A stretch of DNA of 64,000 nucleotides from Anticarsia gemmatalis (GCF_050436995.1 NC_134767.1:1488001-1552000), one strand, 5' to 3'; counted from the stretch's first letter, positions 1-10,380 are shown. The notes: generated from the sequence alone by a model not told the origin. Numbers and translations: made by a program.

Positions 1-660
1 ATAGAGCGCTGTAGTGCATCAATGTACCATCTCTGCATACGTAGTTACTTCTGAAAAACCCGCACTAGGGGCACTGGAAGAACTTTAAATGTATTCTGTT
101 TATACTTCACTCAAGGATTGCAGCAAAATGATACGCGATTTGATATTCTTTTTGTAGGTCTGTGATGGAAATTTTTAATTTAGTTTAATGTTGTTTTGAA
201 TTATAAAATTAAAAGTTTAAGAGAACAGAAAAAGTGTTCACAGTGCACAGGGGTTCCTTTGATTCTATGTTCTGTTTTTTATCTGAGCTCTTTAAATGAT
301 TATGCGATTGCATTATCAAAGTGTAAAAAGAAAAAACATTGAAGAATTCATTGTTTGAAGTCAAAATCACTAATTAGGTGTTATTACAAAAATCGTTATT
401 TGGATTATGTCCTAACATGGTAGCTTACTAGCTAAGTAAATGTAAATATAGGTATATATTTTTTCCATTTTAGAACAATCTTACTGTCACAATTTATCAG
501 CCAGTTTTTTCTTTCGATAAAAGAAATAAGCGTTCTCTAGGCCCTAGTAAATTTTTATGCAATTATTTTTCTTTCTATTTTTACAACTATTAAAACACTT
601 ATCCAAGGCCAAAAAGTATTGCTTATTTCATATTTACGTACTTGTTTCAAGCACAATACT
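1..660. other. AT-rich stretch without recognised genes
   Basis: I see no coding signal or recognised repeat in this part. The last 40 bases are pyrimidine-rich and end in a plausible splice acceptor, which leads into the candidate exon that follows. Confidence 0.4.
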
Positions 661-674
661 ATTATCTCTTCCAG

Positions 675-719
675 GTCTCTACGTCATGGTTGTACAAAGA
701 CGGTCCATTGGATCCAGCA
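675..719 (+). CDS. Candidate 45-bp exon resembling part of an immunoglobulin domain
   Basis: A pyrimidine-rich tract ending CTCTTCCAG precedes this segment, and GTAGGT, a good splice donor, follows it. In the phase-0 frame the segment reads VSTSWLYKDGPLDPA. This resembles the C-strand region of Ig domains, where a core Trp is followed by YKDG and a Pro-Leu pair. If real, it is one small internal exon of a gene whose other exons lie outside the window or were not recognised. The frame stays open past the donor for about 20 codons. The match is short and no neighbouring exon supports it, so the call is tentative. Confidence 0.25.
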
Positions 720-924
720 GTAGGTATCGATCTATGTTATATCGTACTCTTTGCTCTGCGGTCGAAACCTCAAACGTTTTGATGGTAAATAGCAAATTCA
801 TTACATACTGCTTCTATTTATGCTGGTTTGAACCTCATTGTGGAGTTTTGCTTTAGTTCATATGTATGCCTCATTTTAATTAATTGTTTTTTTTTATACA
901 TAATAGACGAGCTTATCGCCTTAT

Positions 925-1032
925 ACCAGACAATTATGTTACTAAGCTTCGGAATACTGTTGAGCAATATTCTAATATAAATTAAAAAAGACTAATAGAA
1001 CTCTGCCCTACCGACTGCACAGAGTCAGTCAG
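925..1032 (-). repeat. SINE-B fragment
   Basis: Part of the SINE-B body, recognised by the block reading GAGCAATATTCTAATATAAA on the plus strand, which recurs near 9.1 kb. It ends in a decayed tRNA-like head (TGCCCTACCGACTGCACAGA). Both ends are eroded. Confidence 0.6.
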
Positions 1033-1044
1033 TTAAAATTATTA

Positions 1045-1376
1045 TAAAATAAAAAAATAAATTTAACCCATTACTGTCCCACTGCTGGGCAAGGGTCTCC
1101 TCCCGTAATGAGGGAGGGGTTAGGCCTTGAGTCCACCACGCTGGCCAAGTGCGGATTGGGGACTTTGCATGCCCTCAATAAACGTATTAAACAAATTTTA
1201 GGCATGCAAGGTTTCCTCACGATGTTTTCCTTCACCGTTGGAGCATGTGACAATTATTTCTAATACACACATAACTTCGAAAAGTCATTGGTGTATTGCC
1301 TTGGGTTCGAACCTGCGACCACTTGCGTGGGAGGTGTCAACTTATACCACTCGGCTATCACTGCTCTCTCTCTCTC
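1045..1376 (-). repeat. Complete SINE-A, tRNA-derived, with direct repeats
   Basis: Best full copy of SINE-A in the window. Read on the minus strand it begins with a pol III type head: an A-box-like TAGCCGAGTGG near 1347-1358 and a B-box GGTTCGAACC near 1303-1312. The body ends in ...CAGTAATGGGTTAAA and a T-rich tail. An 11-bp direct repeat, TAAAATTATTA, flanks it at 1034-1044 and 1377-1387, consistent with retroposition. The 5' edge carries a short CT run. Transcription, if any, would be by RNA polymerase III from the internal promoter. The frame 1071-1253 on the minus strand lies inside it and is not a gene. Confidence 0.85.
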
Positions 1377-1408
1377 TAAAATTATTAAATAAATAAAAAA
1401 TATATACA

Positions 1409-1514
1409 GTTAACTCGGTCATGTCCGACTGCTGTGCAAGGGTCTTCTTTCGTAATAAGTGAAGGGTTAGGCCTTGAGTCCACCACGCTGGTCTAATGCA
1501 CGTTGGGTACTTTT
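1409..1514 (-). repeat. SINE-A 3' fragment
   Basis: Only the distal third of SINE-A is present: the block reading GGCCTTGAGTCCACCACGCT on the plus strand and the adjoining CTGCTG-CAAGGGTCT segment. The tRNA-like head is missing. It lies about 30 bp beyond the complete SINE-A copy. Confidence 0.75.
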
Positions 1515-3160
1515 ATAAACTTGTAATAACTGTAAATAAGTTACACAGTAAACAAAAGTAAATAACAAAAAACACACCACGTTATGCAGCCCGGCACGTG
1601 CGAGTACCGTGTCTACAATTTAAATGTATAATACATAATGTATAGCACAGATTTCACCCTATGTAGTGAATACGATCGTATTGCTTTGAAGGTTTCGAAT
1701 TGAAATAAGATTGTTTATTGTGGGCAACAGTGGTGTTTTTTGGGTTTGATTTCCGAGTGAAGGAAATTCGGATATAGTGATGAGTTAGACGACAGTTTTT
1801 CTCATTTAATTTAATTTTTAAATGTTACTCAGTGTTGTTGTTATTATTTAGACTTTAAAATAATATTTTTTTATTTATTTGTTACATTAAATTCAATCAA
1901 TATAATGTGTATAAAACTCTTCCGTTACTGACAGACTGACTGATGGACAACGCACAGCCGAAGCTTACTATTCAAAGAAAATTTTAATTTGATATGAAGA
2001 CCCGTTAGGAAGTTTAGGGGAACACTAAGAGAGGATTTCTGGGAATGTAACCCCAAAGGGGGTGGGAGTGAAAGCCGCCGCGTAAAACTAGTAAACTATA
2101 TAATAATATTTACTATACCTTTCTTAGTAAAAAGTTTTACTTATATTCTTCCTTACAAGTGCACGTAAGCCAAGATTTTATCAATTTGGCTTATGTCCAG
2201 GCAAGAAGCGCAAATTAGATGCTTTCAGCATAAATTAGTTGTGTTGACTTCTTTGTTCCACTAATTTAATAATACCGGGGTTTCTTAAATTTACTTGAAA
2301 AAATATGGTTTTAAACTTTAGAAAGAACATTTGGTTTACTTTATACATCTTTTAGGTTTTTTCGGTGGTTATAAGATATTTTACGCATAGAATTTTAAAT
2401 AGAAAAACCTAGTTACTTTCTTAACCTGGGTATGAACCGGATCCGGATAGTCACGGAATAACTTACGCAAGAGGGCATGTCATACTATTTCATTGAAAAC
2501 GGCTGTCGCCAAACTCAGCCAATGACATTTATCGCACACTGTTTTATGAATAGGAATAAACGACTATTACAAATAAAGTGACCAGCCATATTTAAGTCGT
2601 ATTTTGTACTAATACTTTAGTACTAAGGTAAGTATACTCACACATACTTCATATGGCACGCGCGCCACGCCGACATGCCCCTTCCTCTTGTCTGAGTAAT
2701 TCCATAGTAGTATAGTTTTTATTTAGGTACTAGAACGAGTTATTACTGTTAAATCTGTTTAATTTCTTATTTATATAAAAAATAACAACATTCCCAAAAA
2801 ATATATAAGTAGGTATTTCATTGTAAGTCGTTACGTAGTGCCGATTACATTATAAGTCTTCAGATTTGCCAAGAATTGGGTCTATTTGTACCGAAATCTT
2901 ATAATATTTGATGTTTCTTAGAAATATAACGAAATGGATTCGTAGAACATACACGAGATGAGAAAAATGTGTACAAATATGATATACTCTAGCAAATTAA
3001 AGTCAAACATACTGGCGGTCTAGTTTCTATGAATTTGAGTTAAACTGGATATATGTAAGAGAAATATCTACTAAATTTTAATATTTTAAAACATTAACAT
3101 GTATTGCAAACCAAAAATGTGGTATACTTACATATTTGGCATAAGCTCTTTAATAAATAA
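1515..3160. other. Unique AT-rich stretch
   Basis: No gene, tRNA or recognised mobile element seen. A small GC-richer patch near 2040-2085 has no coding potential that I can identify. Confidence 0.4.
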
Positions 3161-3164
3161 TTTT

Positions 3165-3205
3165 AAACCTGTCACTGTCCCACTTCTGGCCAAGAGTGGG
3201 AACTA
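3165..3205 (-). repeat. SINE-A terminal scrap
   Basis: About 40 bases match the 3' end of SINE-A (CTGTCACTGTCCCACTTCTG on the plus strand). The rest of the element is absent. Confidence 0.45.
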
Positions 3206-3565
3206 AGCATTTCCGTGCTTCGTAGGGTACGTAAAAAAAGAATTTGGTCCGCGTTGGTTAAAATAACAGTCGATAAGCCATGATAAAAGCCGCTGGGTGA
3301 CTAAAACAGTTTTGGCACAACTTTGACCAAAACACATAAAGCAAACGATGAATAAAATAATCTAACAACAGTTTTTTCTCATCCAAATTTAACTTTAACC
3401 TTACTATGCCTTCATAATATTACTATAATCTAGCAAAAAATAAAAGCGACAAAGTAGCCCCTTAATATCAAACGGGTTCCATAACTCCACTATTCCAATG
3501 ACCCGTGTTATCTTACTACAAGCAGCCCTACAATCCAACGGTCCAACTTATTCGACCATTCATCT

Positions 3566-3592
3566 GTGACGTCACAATGGCCGCCATTTTGT
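3566..3592 (+). promoter_or_regulatory. Palindromic CRE-like site next to a YY1-like motif
   Basis: TGACGTCA (3567-3574), the full palindromic cAMP-response element, is followed within 6 bp by GCCGCCATTTTG (3580-3591), the reverse complement of the YY1/Pho-type motif. The pair sits about 45 bp upstream of a Helitron insertion. No transcription unit is evident nearby, so the site may be a chance match or part of an old repeat. Confidence 0.2.
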
Positions 3593-3634
3593 CGAGTTTT
3601 ATGTACGACTATTGAGAAGCATTTTCAGTTCCAA

Positions 3635-3888
3635 TCCATACTAATATTATAAATGCGAAAGTAACTGTCTGTCTGTCTGCTATTCAATCACGCCTAAACT
3701 ACTGAACCAATTTGCATGAAATTTGGTATGGAGATATTTTGATACCCGAGAAAGGACATAAGCTATATATATTATCATCACGCTACGACCAAAAGGAGCA
3801 GAGTACCAGTAATTAATGTTACAAAACGGGGAAAAATTTCACCCATTCTCTCTTATTGGACGCAAGCGAAGTTGCGCGGGTCAGCTAA
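3635..3888 (+). mobile_element. Mosaic non-autonomous Helitron (Hel-2 5' half, Hel-1 3' half)
   Basis: Begins with TC (TCCATACTAATATTATAAAT) and ends with CTAA after a 5-bp stem, CGCAA...TTGCG, then CGGGTCAG. These are the terminal marks of Helitrons, which move by rolling-circle replication using a Rep/helicase protein supplied by other elements. The first ~105 bp, with CTGTCTGTCTG and TGAAATTTGGTATGGAGATA, match the Hel-2 element at 30.2-30.3 kb. The remainder, from ATCACGCTACGACC onward, matches Hel-1. It therefore looks like a recombinant between two families. No coding capacity. Confidence 0.8.
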
Positions 3889-5558
3889 TAGGACAATAAT
3901 TTGATGAATTTGTTATAATGTAATTTCAATTGATCACTAGAATCTGTCCGATATGACATTATTCTGCTATAAAATAAATAAAATGTCTCTAAATAAAGAC
4001 CTGTAGGTAACAAGATAGATGGATACTATGTACTAAGTAGCCACTGGTAGGGAGTATGTTTAATCATATAATATACTTAAAATGATGAGGTTAAGCTTTG
4101 TTGTTAGGGTCAAGACATTGATGGGTGAGCATAGAGAGTATCTCATTTCATATGATAGCAAAATTACTTATATTAAAAAATCCTATAACCATTTAGAACA
4201 ATTGGTATTTCGTTATTATAACAAGAAAACTTGAATGTATAAAGATTTACCAGACATTCTAAAAATAAACCAAACAATAATATCACACAAAAAACCAACT
4301 AACCACTAAACAAGGTTTCCAAGCTTAAAGAAAATACAAAATAACAAGGAAAAGAGTTTGCAAGAAAATAGTCACACTATAAAGGAATATTCAGTTGCTA
4401 ACCGGAAAACCAAGAGAAAACTATATAACCTCTTAAAAACGTAAAACTGCATTGCTTTTTAAGACGTCGTTGTGAATTCGATACATTAAAAAACAGGGAC
4501 GAATTAGGATCGGTGCGAAATGGTGAATGTGAAATTGTTGGGTGACAAATTTGTTGCACATTTCATGCTTGCACTTGAACATAGGTGAAAGGCAAAATAT
4601 ACGAGGTTATTAGAAATACTGTACCCTTTAGAAATCTGTATATATCTTGTACCATACTCTACGGTTGAAATAATAGCGTACTGATTTCGGAAACTAGGAT
4701 GAGATTCCCAGTTTGATCAAAATTATTTTGGGCTTATTCAATTTAAAATTTTACTACTTGACGTGTATGTGACAATATTATATTTATATAGAATTACAAA
4801 AATGAAATGTTATCGTATTTTATGAAACTTCAAGGGCAATGTGAAGATGACTGTCAAATTTTATCTTAGTAGCAAAAACATGCACCCATCCAACCATTTC
4901 CCAAGTGCGTCTCTGTAAGTCATCCAATTTAAATGCTACGGCTCAAGATCGAATCCGAACGAATAAGAGAGAACAACATAACAAGAGATTGATCCTTCCA
5001 ATCTGCGAATTAAAACATGAAGGGCCCGAAATGAATGGAAAATGTTAATGTACAAATGTTTCACATCAAACGAGTGTTTTGAAAGGTTTCAAACAAATAC
5101 ACCCCACTTCGATGCTATGGTATCACTGATGAAGAATTTTAGAGTGGAAATAATTTGGGTAATATTATGCAACTTCATCCGTACCTCTTTGAAGAATTAA
5201 AGGTGGCGGCGACAGAGAGAGAAAGACGGAAGACTGAGACATGAGACTGCGACCAGAGACTGCAATTGTTACTTGACTTTAAAATCTTTCTCTCCAAAAT
5301 TTCTAAGAAGGGTTAACTTCAGGCAGACAGCCGATTATTAAAACATCAGCTGCATCACCGTTTCGGCATATTTTTGAGAAGAAAACGGGTTGTGGACCCC
5401 ACTTATCCAGCAATAAGGACATAAAATAAAAGCGAATAAAAAGTCACATAACATGTATGTTTTAAAGTACCCAGTTGCCAGACAATTAGCTCGCAACACC
5501 TTCGCAATAAAAACTATTACAATGTACGTAAGTTATAGTAAAGATTCATAGCTCTATA
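3889..5558. other. Unique AT-rich stretch
   Basis: No gene, RNA gene or recognised repeat seen. Open frames are short and without recognisable protein motifs. Confidence 0.4.
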
Positions 5559-5566
5559 AACTATGG

Positions 5567-6011
5567 CAGGGTTTCCTAACCTGGGGTCCGCGGACCCCCA
5601 GGGGACCGCAGACTACATAAAACAAAACCGCCCGGCGTAATCACCCAAAGCATTAAATTTTAAATGTATCTCCACGAAATACATATCCATGGAACCTTTT
5701 TTTTTAACCCATTACTGTCCCACTGCAGGGCAAGGATCTTCTCTCAAACGAGAGACAGGTTAGACCTTGAGTCCGCCACGCTGGCCAAATGCGGGTTGGG
5801 TTCTTTGCGTTGGTGTGATGCCTCGGGTTCAAACCTGCGACCACTTGTGTGGGAGGCGCCAACTTCAACCAGTCGGCTATCACTTCTTGTGATGGAACTT
5901 TATTCCAAATAAAACGATGTGCGCGGTTTTTTTTAAATATACATTCATAGGGGTCCGCTAATCATAATAGTAACGCTAGGGGTCCTTACTAGGAAAGGTT
6001 GGGAAACCCTG
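5567..6011. mobile_element. hAT-type MITE with 8-bp target duplication, interrupted by SINE-A
   Basis: Terminal inverted repeats read CAGGGTTTCCTAACCTGGGG on the left and, on the reverse complement of the right, CAGGGTTTCCCAACCTTTCC. An 8-bp flanking duplication, AACTATGG/AACTACGG (5559-5566 and 6012-6019), differs at one base. CAGGG termini with 8-bp duplications are typical of hAT elements, which need a transposase in trans. Subterminal GGGGTCCGC and GGGGTCCGCTAA segments flank a nested SINE-A. There is no transposase frame; the frame 5664-5912 spans the SINE and is not a gene. Confidence 0.8.
5704..5893 (-). repeat. SINE-A copy with internal deletion, nested in a hAT-type MITE
   Basis: Carries the SINE-A 3' end (CATTACTGTCCCACTGCAGG on the plus strand) and the tRNA-like head (GGTTCAAACCTGCGACCACT to AGTCGGCTATCAC). 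The central block present in the 1045-1376 copy is deleted: GGGTTGGGTTCTTTGCG jumps straight to TTGGTGTGATGCC. It must be younger than the MITE it interrupts. Confidence 0.8.
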
Positions 6012-6354
6012 AACTACGGGATAGGTAAGGATTTCATTGGCACTAAACCTTCAAGAGATTACGAGAAGAATAGAGTTCGTAAACGTCTGGGTGTCTGCTA
6101 ATTAATTGTTGTATGAGTTTTATTAGTATTGCATGGATTTTTAGTACTTTAGTTTTTATGGTTGGGATTATTATGTCTAACTAGCTAGTTGTTTTGATAA
6201 GGACATGTATTTCCTTGGCTTAAGGTATTATATTTAATTTTATGTGGCTTGGCCTGTATATTATATAATAACGTGTTAAATGTACGGCCAGCCACTTATT
6301 CACTTCTTATTTATTTTTCTAATTCACCACACCACTCACAATTTACCAGGTGAG

Positions 6355-6717
6355 CAGTACCTCGATTCTCTACTACTATCGAATATCGACAACCGGCTTA
6401 GCTATCGAAAAAGTTTGTATGACAATCGGTACCTCGATTCTCTACCACTATCGACTACCGACAACCGAACTGTCATCGAGAAATTTTGTATGAAAATCTG
6501 ATCAGCGCCTCTGACGGGTGTCGTAGGAAACATTTTGGCAGTACATTCTAAATGTCAAATGTCGATAGCTAGCCGGTTGTCGGTAGTCGATAGTGGTAGA
6601 GAATCGAGCTACTGTAGCTCACCGCCTCTAACGGGCGTAGGAACTATTTTGGCAGAACATTTCAAATGTCAAACTCCCGATACTAGATGGTTCCAACCAT
6701 AGAGAATCGTGCTACAG
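6355..6717. mobile_element. MITE-F copy carrying a second MITE-F copy inside it
   Basis: MITE-F ends read CAGTACCTCGATTCTCTACC, followed by ACTATCGACTACCGACAACC in inverted arrangement at the other end. Here the left end occurs twice (6355 and about 6428), then one complete body, then two right-hand ends (about 6614 and 6717). The simplest reading is an inner element at about 6428-6614 inserted into an older, more decayed outer element whose GCCTCTAACGGGCG body resumes at about 6624. No coding capacity. Superfamily not assigned; CAG termini are compatible with hAT. Confidence 0.65.
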
Positions 6718-7257
6718 AAACGTCTTGCGATAATTACTGTATTCTATCATAATTAAAATCAGCTTTTAGACCAATAATTGTGGCAAATATATCTTACACC
6801 CAATTCACCAACACACACAGAAATCCCCACAAAGTACCAGGCGAGCAGAAACATCAAAGAGTTAGCTAGCGCAACAATATCGCCTAGACGCGTACTTTCA
6901 TTGCCTCTATAAATTCCACTGTACACTAAATAGACTTCCATTCTTTAACGTGCCCTATAGACCGGTTAAGACGGTTGTATATTGACTTCTGTTTGAAGTA
7001 ACGTTTAAGGATTCTGTTAGGTCAATGAACTTGGCGAGGGTATAGGAATGTAAGGTACTCAATCAAGGTTCAAAATATGACTTACCAGTTTGTTTACTTG
7101 TGAAGGCATTTCACAAAGTTGTAAGCAGTAGACATAGGAATCGTAAACGCATTGGAGATCTACGCCAGTAATTACTTACTGCTAATCATCAGATAACGAC
7201 TCGGGTTTTAACCCGAGGCAACATAACATAGTAGTATTCGTAGTTATTTGTGTACTA

Positions 7258-7442
7258 GAAATAATTTCCAATAACTTGCTCTAACGGTGAAGGAAAACAG
7301 CGTGATGAAACCTCGCATGCCTAAAAATTGTTTAAATACGCTTACAAAGTCTGCAACCCGCACTTGGCCAGCGTGGTGGACTCAAGGCCTAACCCTTCTC
7401 TCGTTTGGGAGGAGATCCTTGCCCAGCAGTGGGTCAGTGTAA
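7258..7442 (+). repeat. SINE-A, 5'-truncated
   Basis: Plus-strand SINE-A lacking the tRNA-like head. It retains GGTGAAGGAAAACAGCGTGA, the GCACTTGGCCAGCGTGGTGG block and the CCCAGCAGTGGG end, followed by an A-rich tail at 7441-7454. Loss of the 5' part is typical of incomplete reverse transcription. Confidence 0.8.
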
Positions 7443-7518
7443 AAACAAAAAAAATATATATGTATATACTCGTCATAGTCGTATAATCTAATTGCGTAAA
7501 CCTTTACCTTATTAGTAA

Positions 7519-7785
7519 CTAGCTGACCCGCGCAACTTCGCTTGCGTCACTTAAGAGAATGAGTCAAAATTTTCCCCGTTTTTGTAACATTTTTCGTTGT
7601 TACTCCGCTCCTAATGACTGTAGCGTGATGTTATATAGCCTATAGCCTTCCTCGATAACTGAGCTATCTAACACTGAAATAATTTTTCAAATCGGACCAG
7701 TAGTTCCTGAGATTAGCGCGTTCAAACAAACAAACAAACAAACTCTTCAGCTTTATAATATTAGTATAGATAATATTAGTATAGA
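7519..7785 (-). mobile_element. Hel-1 non-autonomous Helitron with repeated 5' terminus
   Basis: On the minus strand the element starts TCTATACTAATATTA and ends GGGTCAGCTAG. A 5-bp stem (CGCAA/TTGCG) lies 11 bases before the CTAG end, and the insertion is between A and T. The 5' region carries a short GTTT repeat. This is the Helitron layout, similar to the lepidopteran elements known as Lep1. The terminal 15 bases (TAATATTAGTATAGA on the plus strand) occur twice, ending at 7770 and 7785, so the 5' end has been extended by duplication. No coding capacity. Confidence 0.85.
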
Positions 7786-8022
7786 TAATCAAACCTCTCA
7801 AACTACCACTATTATTCCTCTTGTTTATAGCCCTAAATAACTGACTCTATAAAATAAAGCCTCCAGTACTGTACAATGTACTAAAGAAAGTGTGCGTTAG
7901 TATTTTATTAACGCTTATAAATCGCCGGCCAACTGGGCGTTATCTCGCCCTATATACTGTGATTTAGAACCAGTGGACATTACCCTGTTTCTCTTATGGT
8001 TTTTCTTTTGGTATCATATCTA

Positions 8023-8640
8023 TCTATATATTTATACGTGAAGCAAAAACTTTGGACACCTTTTTGGTAAAAATACGCGGACGCAGAAGTATAAAATTTG
8101 GCACACTTACAGTTTATGTTTTGGAGGATTGCAGAACCTTAATATTTTTTAATTATAATGCTTATAAAGTACATTAAATCAATATATAAAAAATTACACA
8201 CACTACTACGCATTTGACATTTGTCTATATACATAGAGCACTGTCATAGACATAGAGTACCGTTTTATATCTTTACTGAGATCTTACTGAATGTCATAAC
8301 TTTTCATATTAAATACTTTTAATTTAAATACTATATTATAGTTGAATTTTGACTACTGGGCGACCACTAGTAGTATATATGTATAAAATAACGTCGTGTT
8401 AGTTACACTATTTATAACTCAAGAACGGCTGAACCGATTTGGCTGAAAATTGGAGGATAAGCAGTATAGAACCAGGAGACGGACATAGGATACTTCTTTA
8501 ACCCTGCTGGACCGCATTTGTATTTTTAACCTACCTGGTGGTAGAAAACATCTGAACTGATGGTTCTTGTAAAATTTTATGAAGACACGGGAAAGGTTTT
8601 TTCGAGAGAAAAAAAAGCGAGAGCTACGCGGGTCAGCTAG
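8023..8640 (+). mobile_element. Hel-6 Helitron-like element
   Basis: About 618 bp, starting TCTATATATTTATACGTGAA and ending GCGGGTCAGCTAG, so it has the TC start and CTAG end of Helitrons. The 5' section (GCAAAAACTTTGGACACC) differs from Hel-1, but the last 14 bases are shared. An alternative start at 8019 is possible because TCTA is repeated. Its 3' end lies 9 bp from the 3' end of the next Helitron, in opposite orientation. No transposase frame. Confidence 0.7.
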
Positions 8641-8649
8641 TATTTTTAA

Positions 8650-8921
8650 CTAGCTGACCCGCGCAACTTCGCTTGCGTGACCTAAGAGAATGGGTCAAAA
8701 TTTTCCCCGTTTTTGTAACATTTTTCGTTGCTACTCCGCTCCTAATGACCGTAGCGTGATGTTATATAGCCTATAGCCTTCCTCGATAAATGGGCTATCT
8801 AACATTGAAAGAATTTTTCAAATCGGACCAGTAGTTCCTGAGATTAGCGCGTTCAAACAAACAAACAAACAAACAAACGAACAAACAAACAAACTCTTCA
8901 GCTTTATTATATTAGTATAGA
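8650..8921 (-). mobile_element. Hel-1 non-autonomous Helitron
   Basis: Complete TC...CTAG element with the CGCAA/TTGCG stem and an expanded GTTT-type array (about 10 units with one variant). Nearly identical in body to the copy at 7519-7785. It faces Hel-6 tail to tail across a 9-bp spacer. Confidence 0.85.
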
Positions 8922-8984
8922 TAAAGGTTTTAGGTACTATAGTTAATATAGAAATTGCTTACGCATATATCGTATTTTATGGGA

Positions 8985-9190
8985 TATTACGCATGTTTTA
9001 CACGAAGGTGTAGGCAGAGGAATATGAAATACACCAACGTTTCGCCATTAACAATTTTAGTCCCATGTAAAAGGGGTCATTTACTGGGCGCATTGCCAAA
9101 ATTCGTGGTACTATTGAGAAATATTCTAATATAAATTAGAAAAGAGAAATGGCGGTTTGCACGACTATAGCTATCACTATGTAGACGGTA
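8985..9190 (-). repeat. SINE-B, head decayed
   Basis: Contains the SINE-B landmarks on the plus strand: GAAGGTGTAGGCAGAGG, the AACGTTTCGCCATTAACAAT block, CCCATGTAAAAGGGG and ATTCTAATATAAATTAGAAA. The tRNA-like head (right end) is degraded past recognition. Confidence 0.75.
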
Positions 9191-9321
9191 AATAAGAGTT
9201 GATACTACAAAATGAAGATTTTGTTAACAAGATTAAGAAACTCTTGTGATATCACATTGTTTTTACATAGCTTGTCATAAACTCCTGCATTAAATAGAAA
9301 AAAAAATATTATCTGCAAGAT

Positions 9322-9492
9322 TAACGCCGCTACGTTGCTTCGGAAGGTCGTGGGTTCGATTTCCACACAAAAGAATGATTTGTGCGATCCACGAATAGTT
9401 GATTCGGGTCTGTTTGTACTTTCTGTTTGTTGTTTGTATGTTTGTAGAAGTCCCGCCGCCACAAGAGCAACTCTTAGTGCGGGAGTAGTATT
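9322..9492 (+). repeat. SINE-D, tRNA-derived
   Basis: Plus-strand copy with a B-box-like GTGGGTTCGATTTCC near 9349-9363, then TTTGTGCGATCCACGAATAG, a TTTGTTGTTTGTATGTTTGT tract and ACAAGAGCAACTCTTAGTGC at the 3' end. The A-box side is truncated. Overlapping open frames on both strands (9205-9588, 9290-9538, 9335-9517) are shadows of this repeat. Confidence 0.7.
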
Positions 9493-9778
9493 TAATATAA
9501 ATATATTTTTTCGGTAGCACATCAGCAGCATAGCACACAAAAATATTCGAGACGTAACCAAGTCACTATCGCCATCTCGCTCTAACATTCGAGGTCCGAG
9601 ACATCAACGCACAAACAAATAAACGCTCTGTATATATGTATATAAGTGGGGATCGTTTTAATTTTCATTTCCTTTCCCCTTGTCTCCGTATGTGATAAGT
9701 TAGAGTGTGTGTCCACTAAGTAGATAATGAGATAACTAGTACTTGTATAACTCGGCTTGGTTTTCTTTTAGAATAAAG

Positions 9779-9796
9779 TATATATATATATATATA
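9779..9796. repeat. TA dinucleotide run
   Basis: Nine uninterrupted TA units; a simple-sequence repeat with no further context. Confidence 0.9.
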
Positions 9797-9924
9797 CGTA
9801 TTTTCGATGCCCATCCTACTCTACTTTCTTTGATAATATAATATTTCAAGAGAATGAGACTTGTTATACACTGCAGTGTCTTTTTTAGGAAACTTTAATT
9901 GACCCTGCTCTCGATACTGTAGAC

Positions 9925-10100
9925 CAGTGGTACCCAACCTTTTCTTAGTCCGGGACCACTTTTATATTATTCTGGTTAGCAGGGACCACTATGTAAGTGC
10001 ATTAAAAACAAAGTGTAATAATTATCCTGAAAATTTATAATTTTTTAATCATTCGCAGACCATTTTTTGACTTCCGCGGACCACTGGTTGGGTACCACTG
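9925..10100. mobile_element. Short hAT-type MITE with perfect 8-bp target duplication
   Basis: 176-bp element with inverted termini CAGTGGTACCCAACC...GGTTGGGTACCACTG. It is flanked on both sides by CTGTAGAC (9917-9924 and 10101-10108), a perfect 8-bp target duplication as made by hAT transposases. GGGACCACTT-type subterminal motifs recur inside. No coding capacity. Confidence 0.85.
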
Positions 10101-10112
10101 CTGTAGACCCTC

Positions 10113-10380
10113 CAGTAGCGCTACCATGAGTTGGTAACTATAGTCTTCCGGAGACACTGTAGTTCTCGTAAAACTTGAACAGCGCCTCTAGCGGATAGTT
10201 AAGGTACCAAAATTGCTACCATGGGTCGCCATATTTAATAACGTGTAGTTAAATTAAACAACAGTGAATGTAGATTGGCTTTGTCGTTCATTCTTTCCCT
10301 ATTTGAGCCCACTGTTGTAGTTGCGTTCTCACGTTAACTACTCTAGTTTTTAACTACGCCAACTCATGGTAGGGCTACAG
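10113..10380. mobile_element. Inverted-repeat MITE, superfamily unassigned
   Basis: About 268 bp with imperfect inverted ends: CAGTAGCGCTACCATGAGTT on the left and, reverse-complemented, CTGTAGCCCTACCATGAGTT on the right. Internal segment includes CAGCGCCTCTAGCGG, reminiscent of MITE-F bodies. No convincing target duplication. It starts 12 bp after the preceding hAT-type MITE. Confidence 0.6.

Noticed and set aside
7730..7745. CAAA/GTTT tetranucleotide arrays as independent microsatellites or CRISPR-like repeats
   Set aside because: They are internal parts of Hel-1 copies, at the same position in each; there are no spacers or cas genes, and the genome is eukaryotic.
9205..9588. 127-codon minus-strand frame, the longest in the window
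   Set aside because: It runs antisense through a SINE-D copy and has no recognisable domain.
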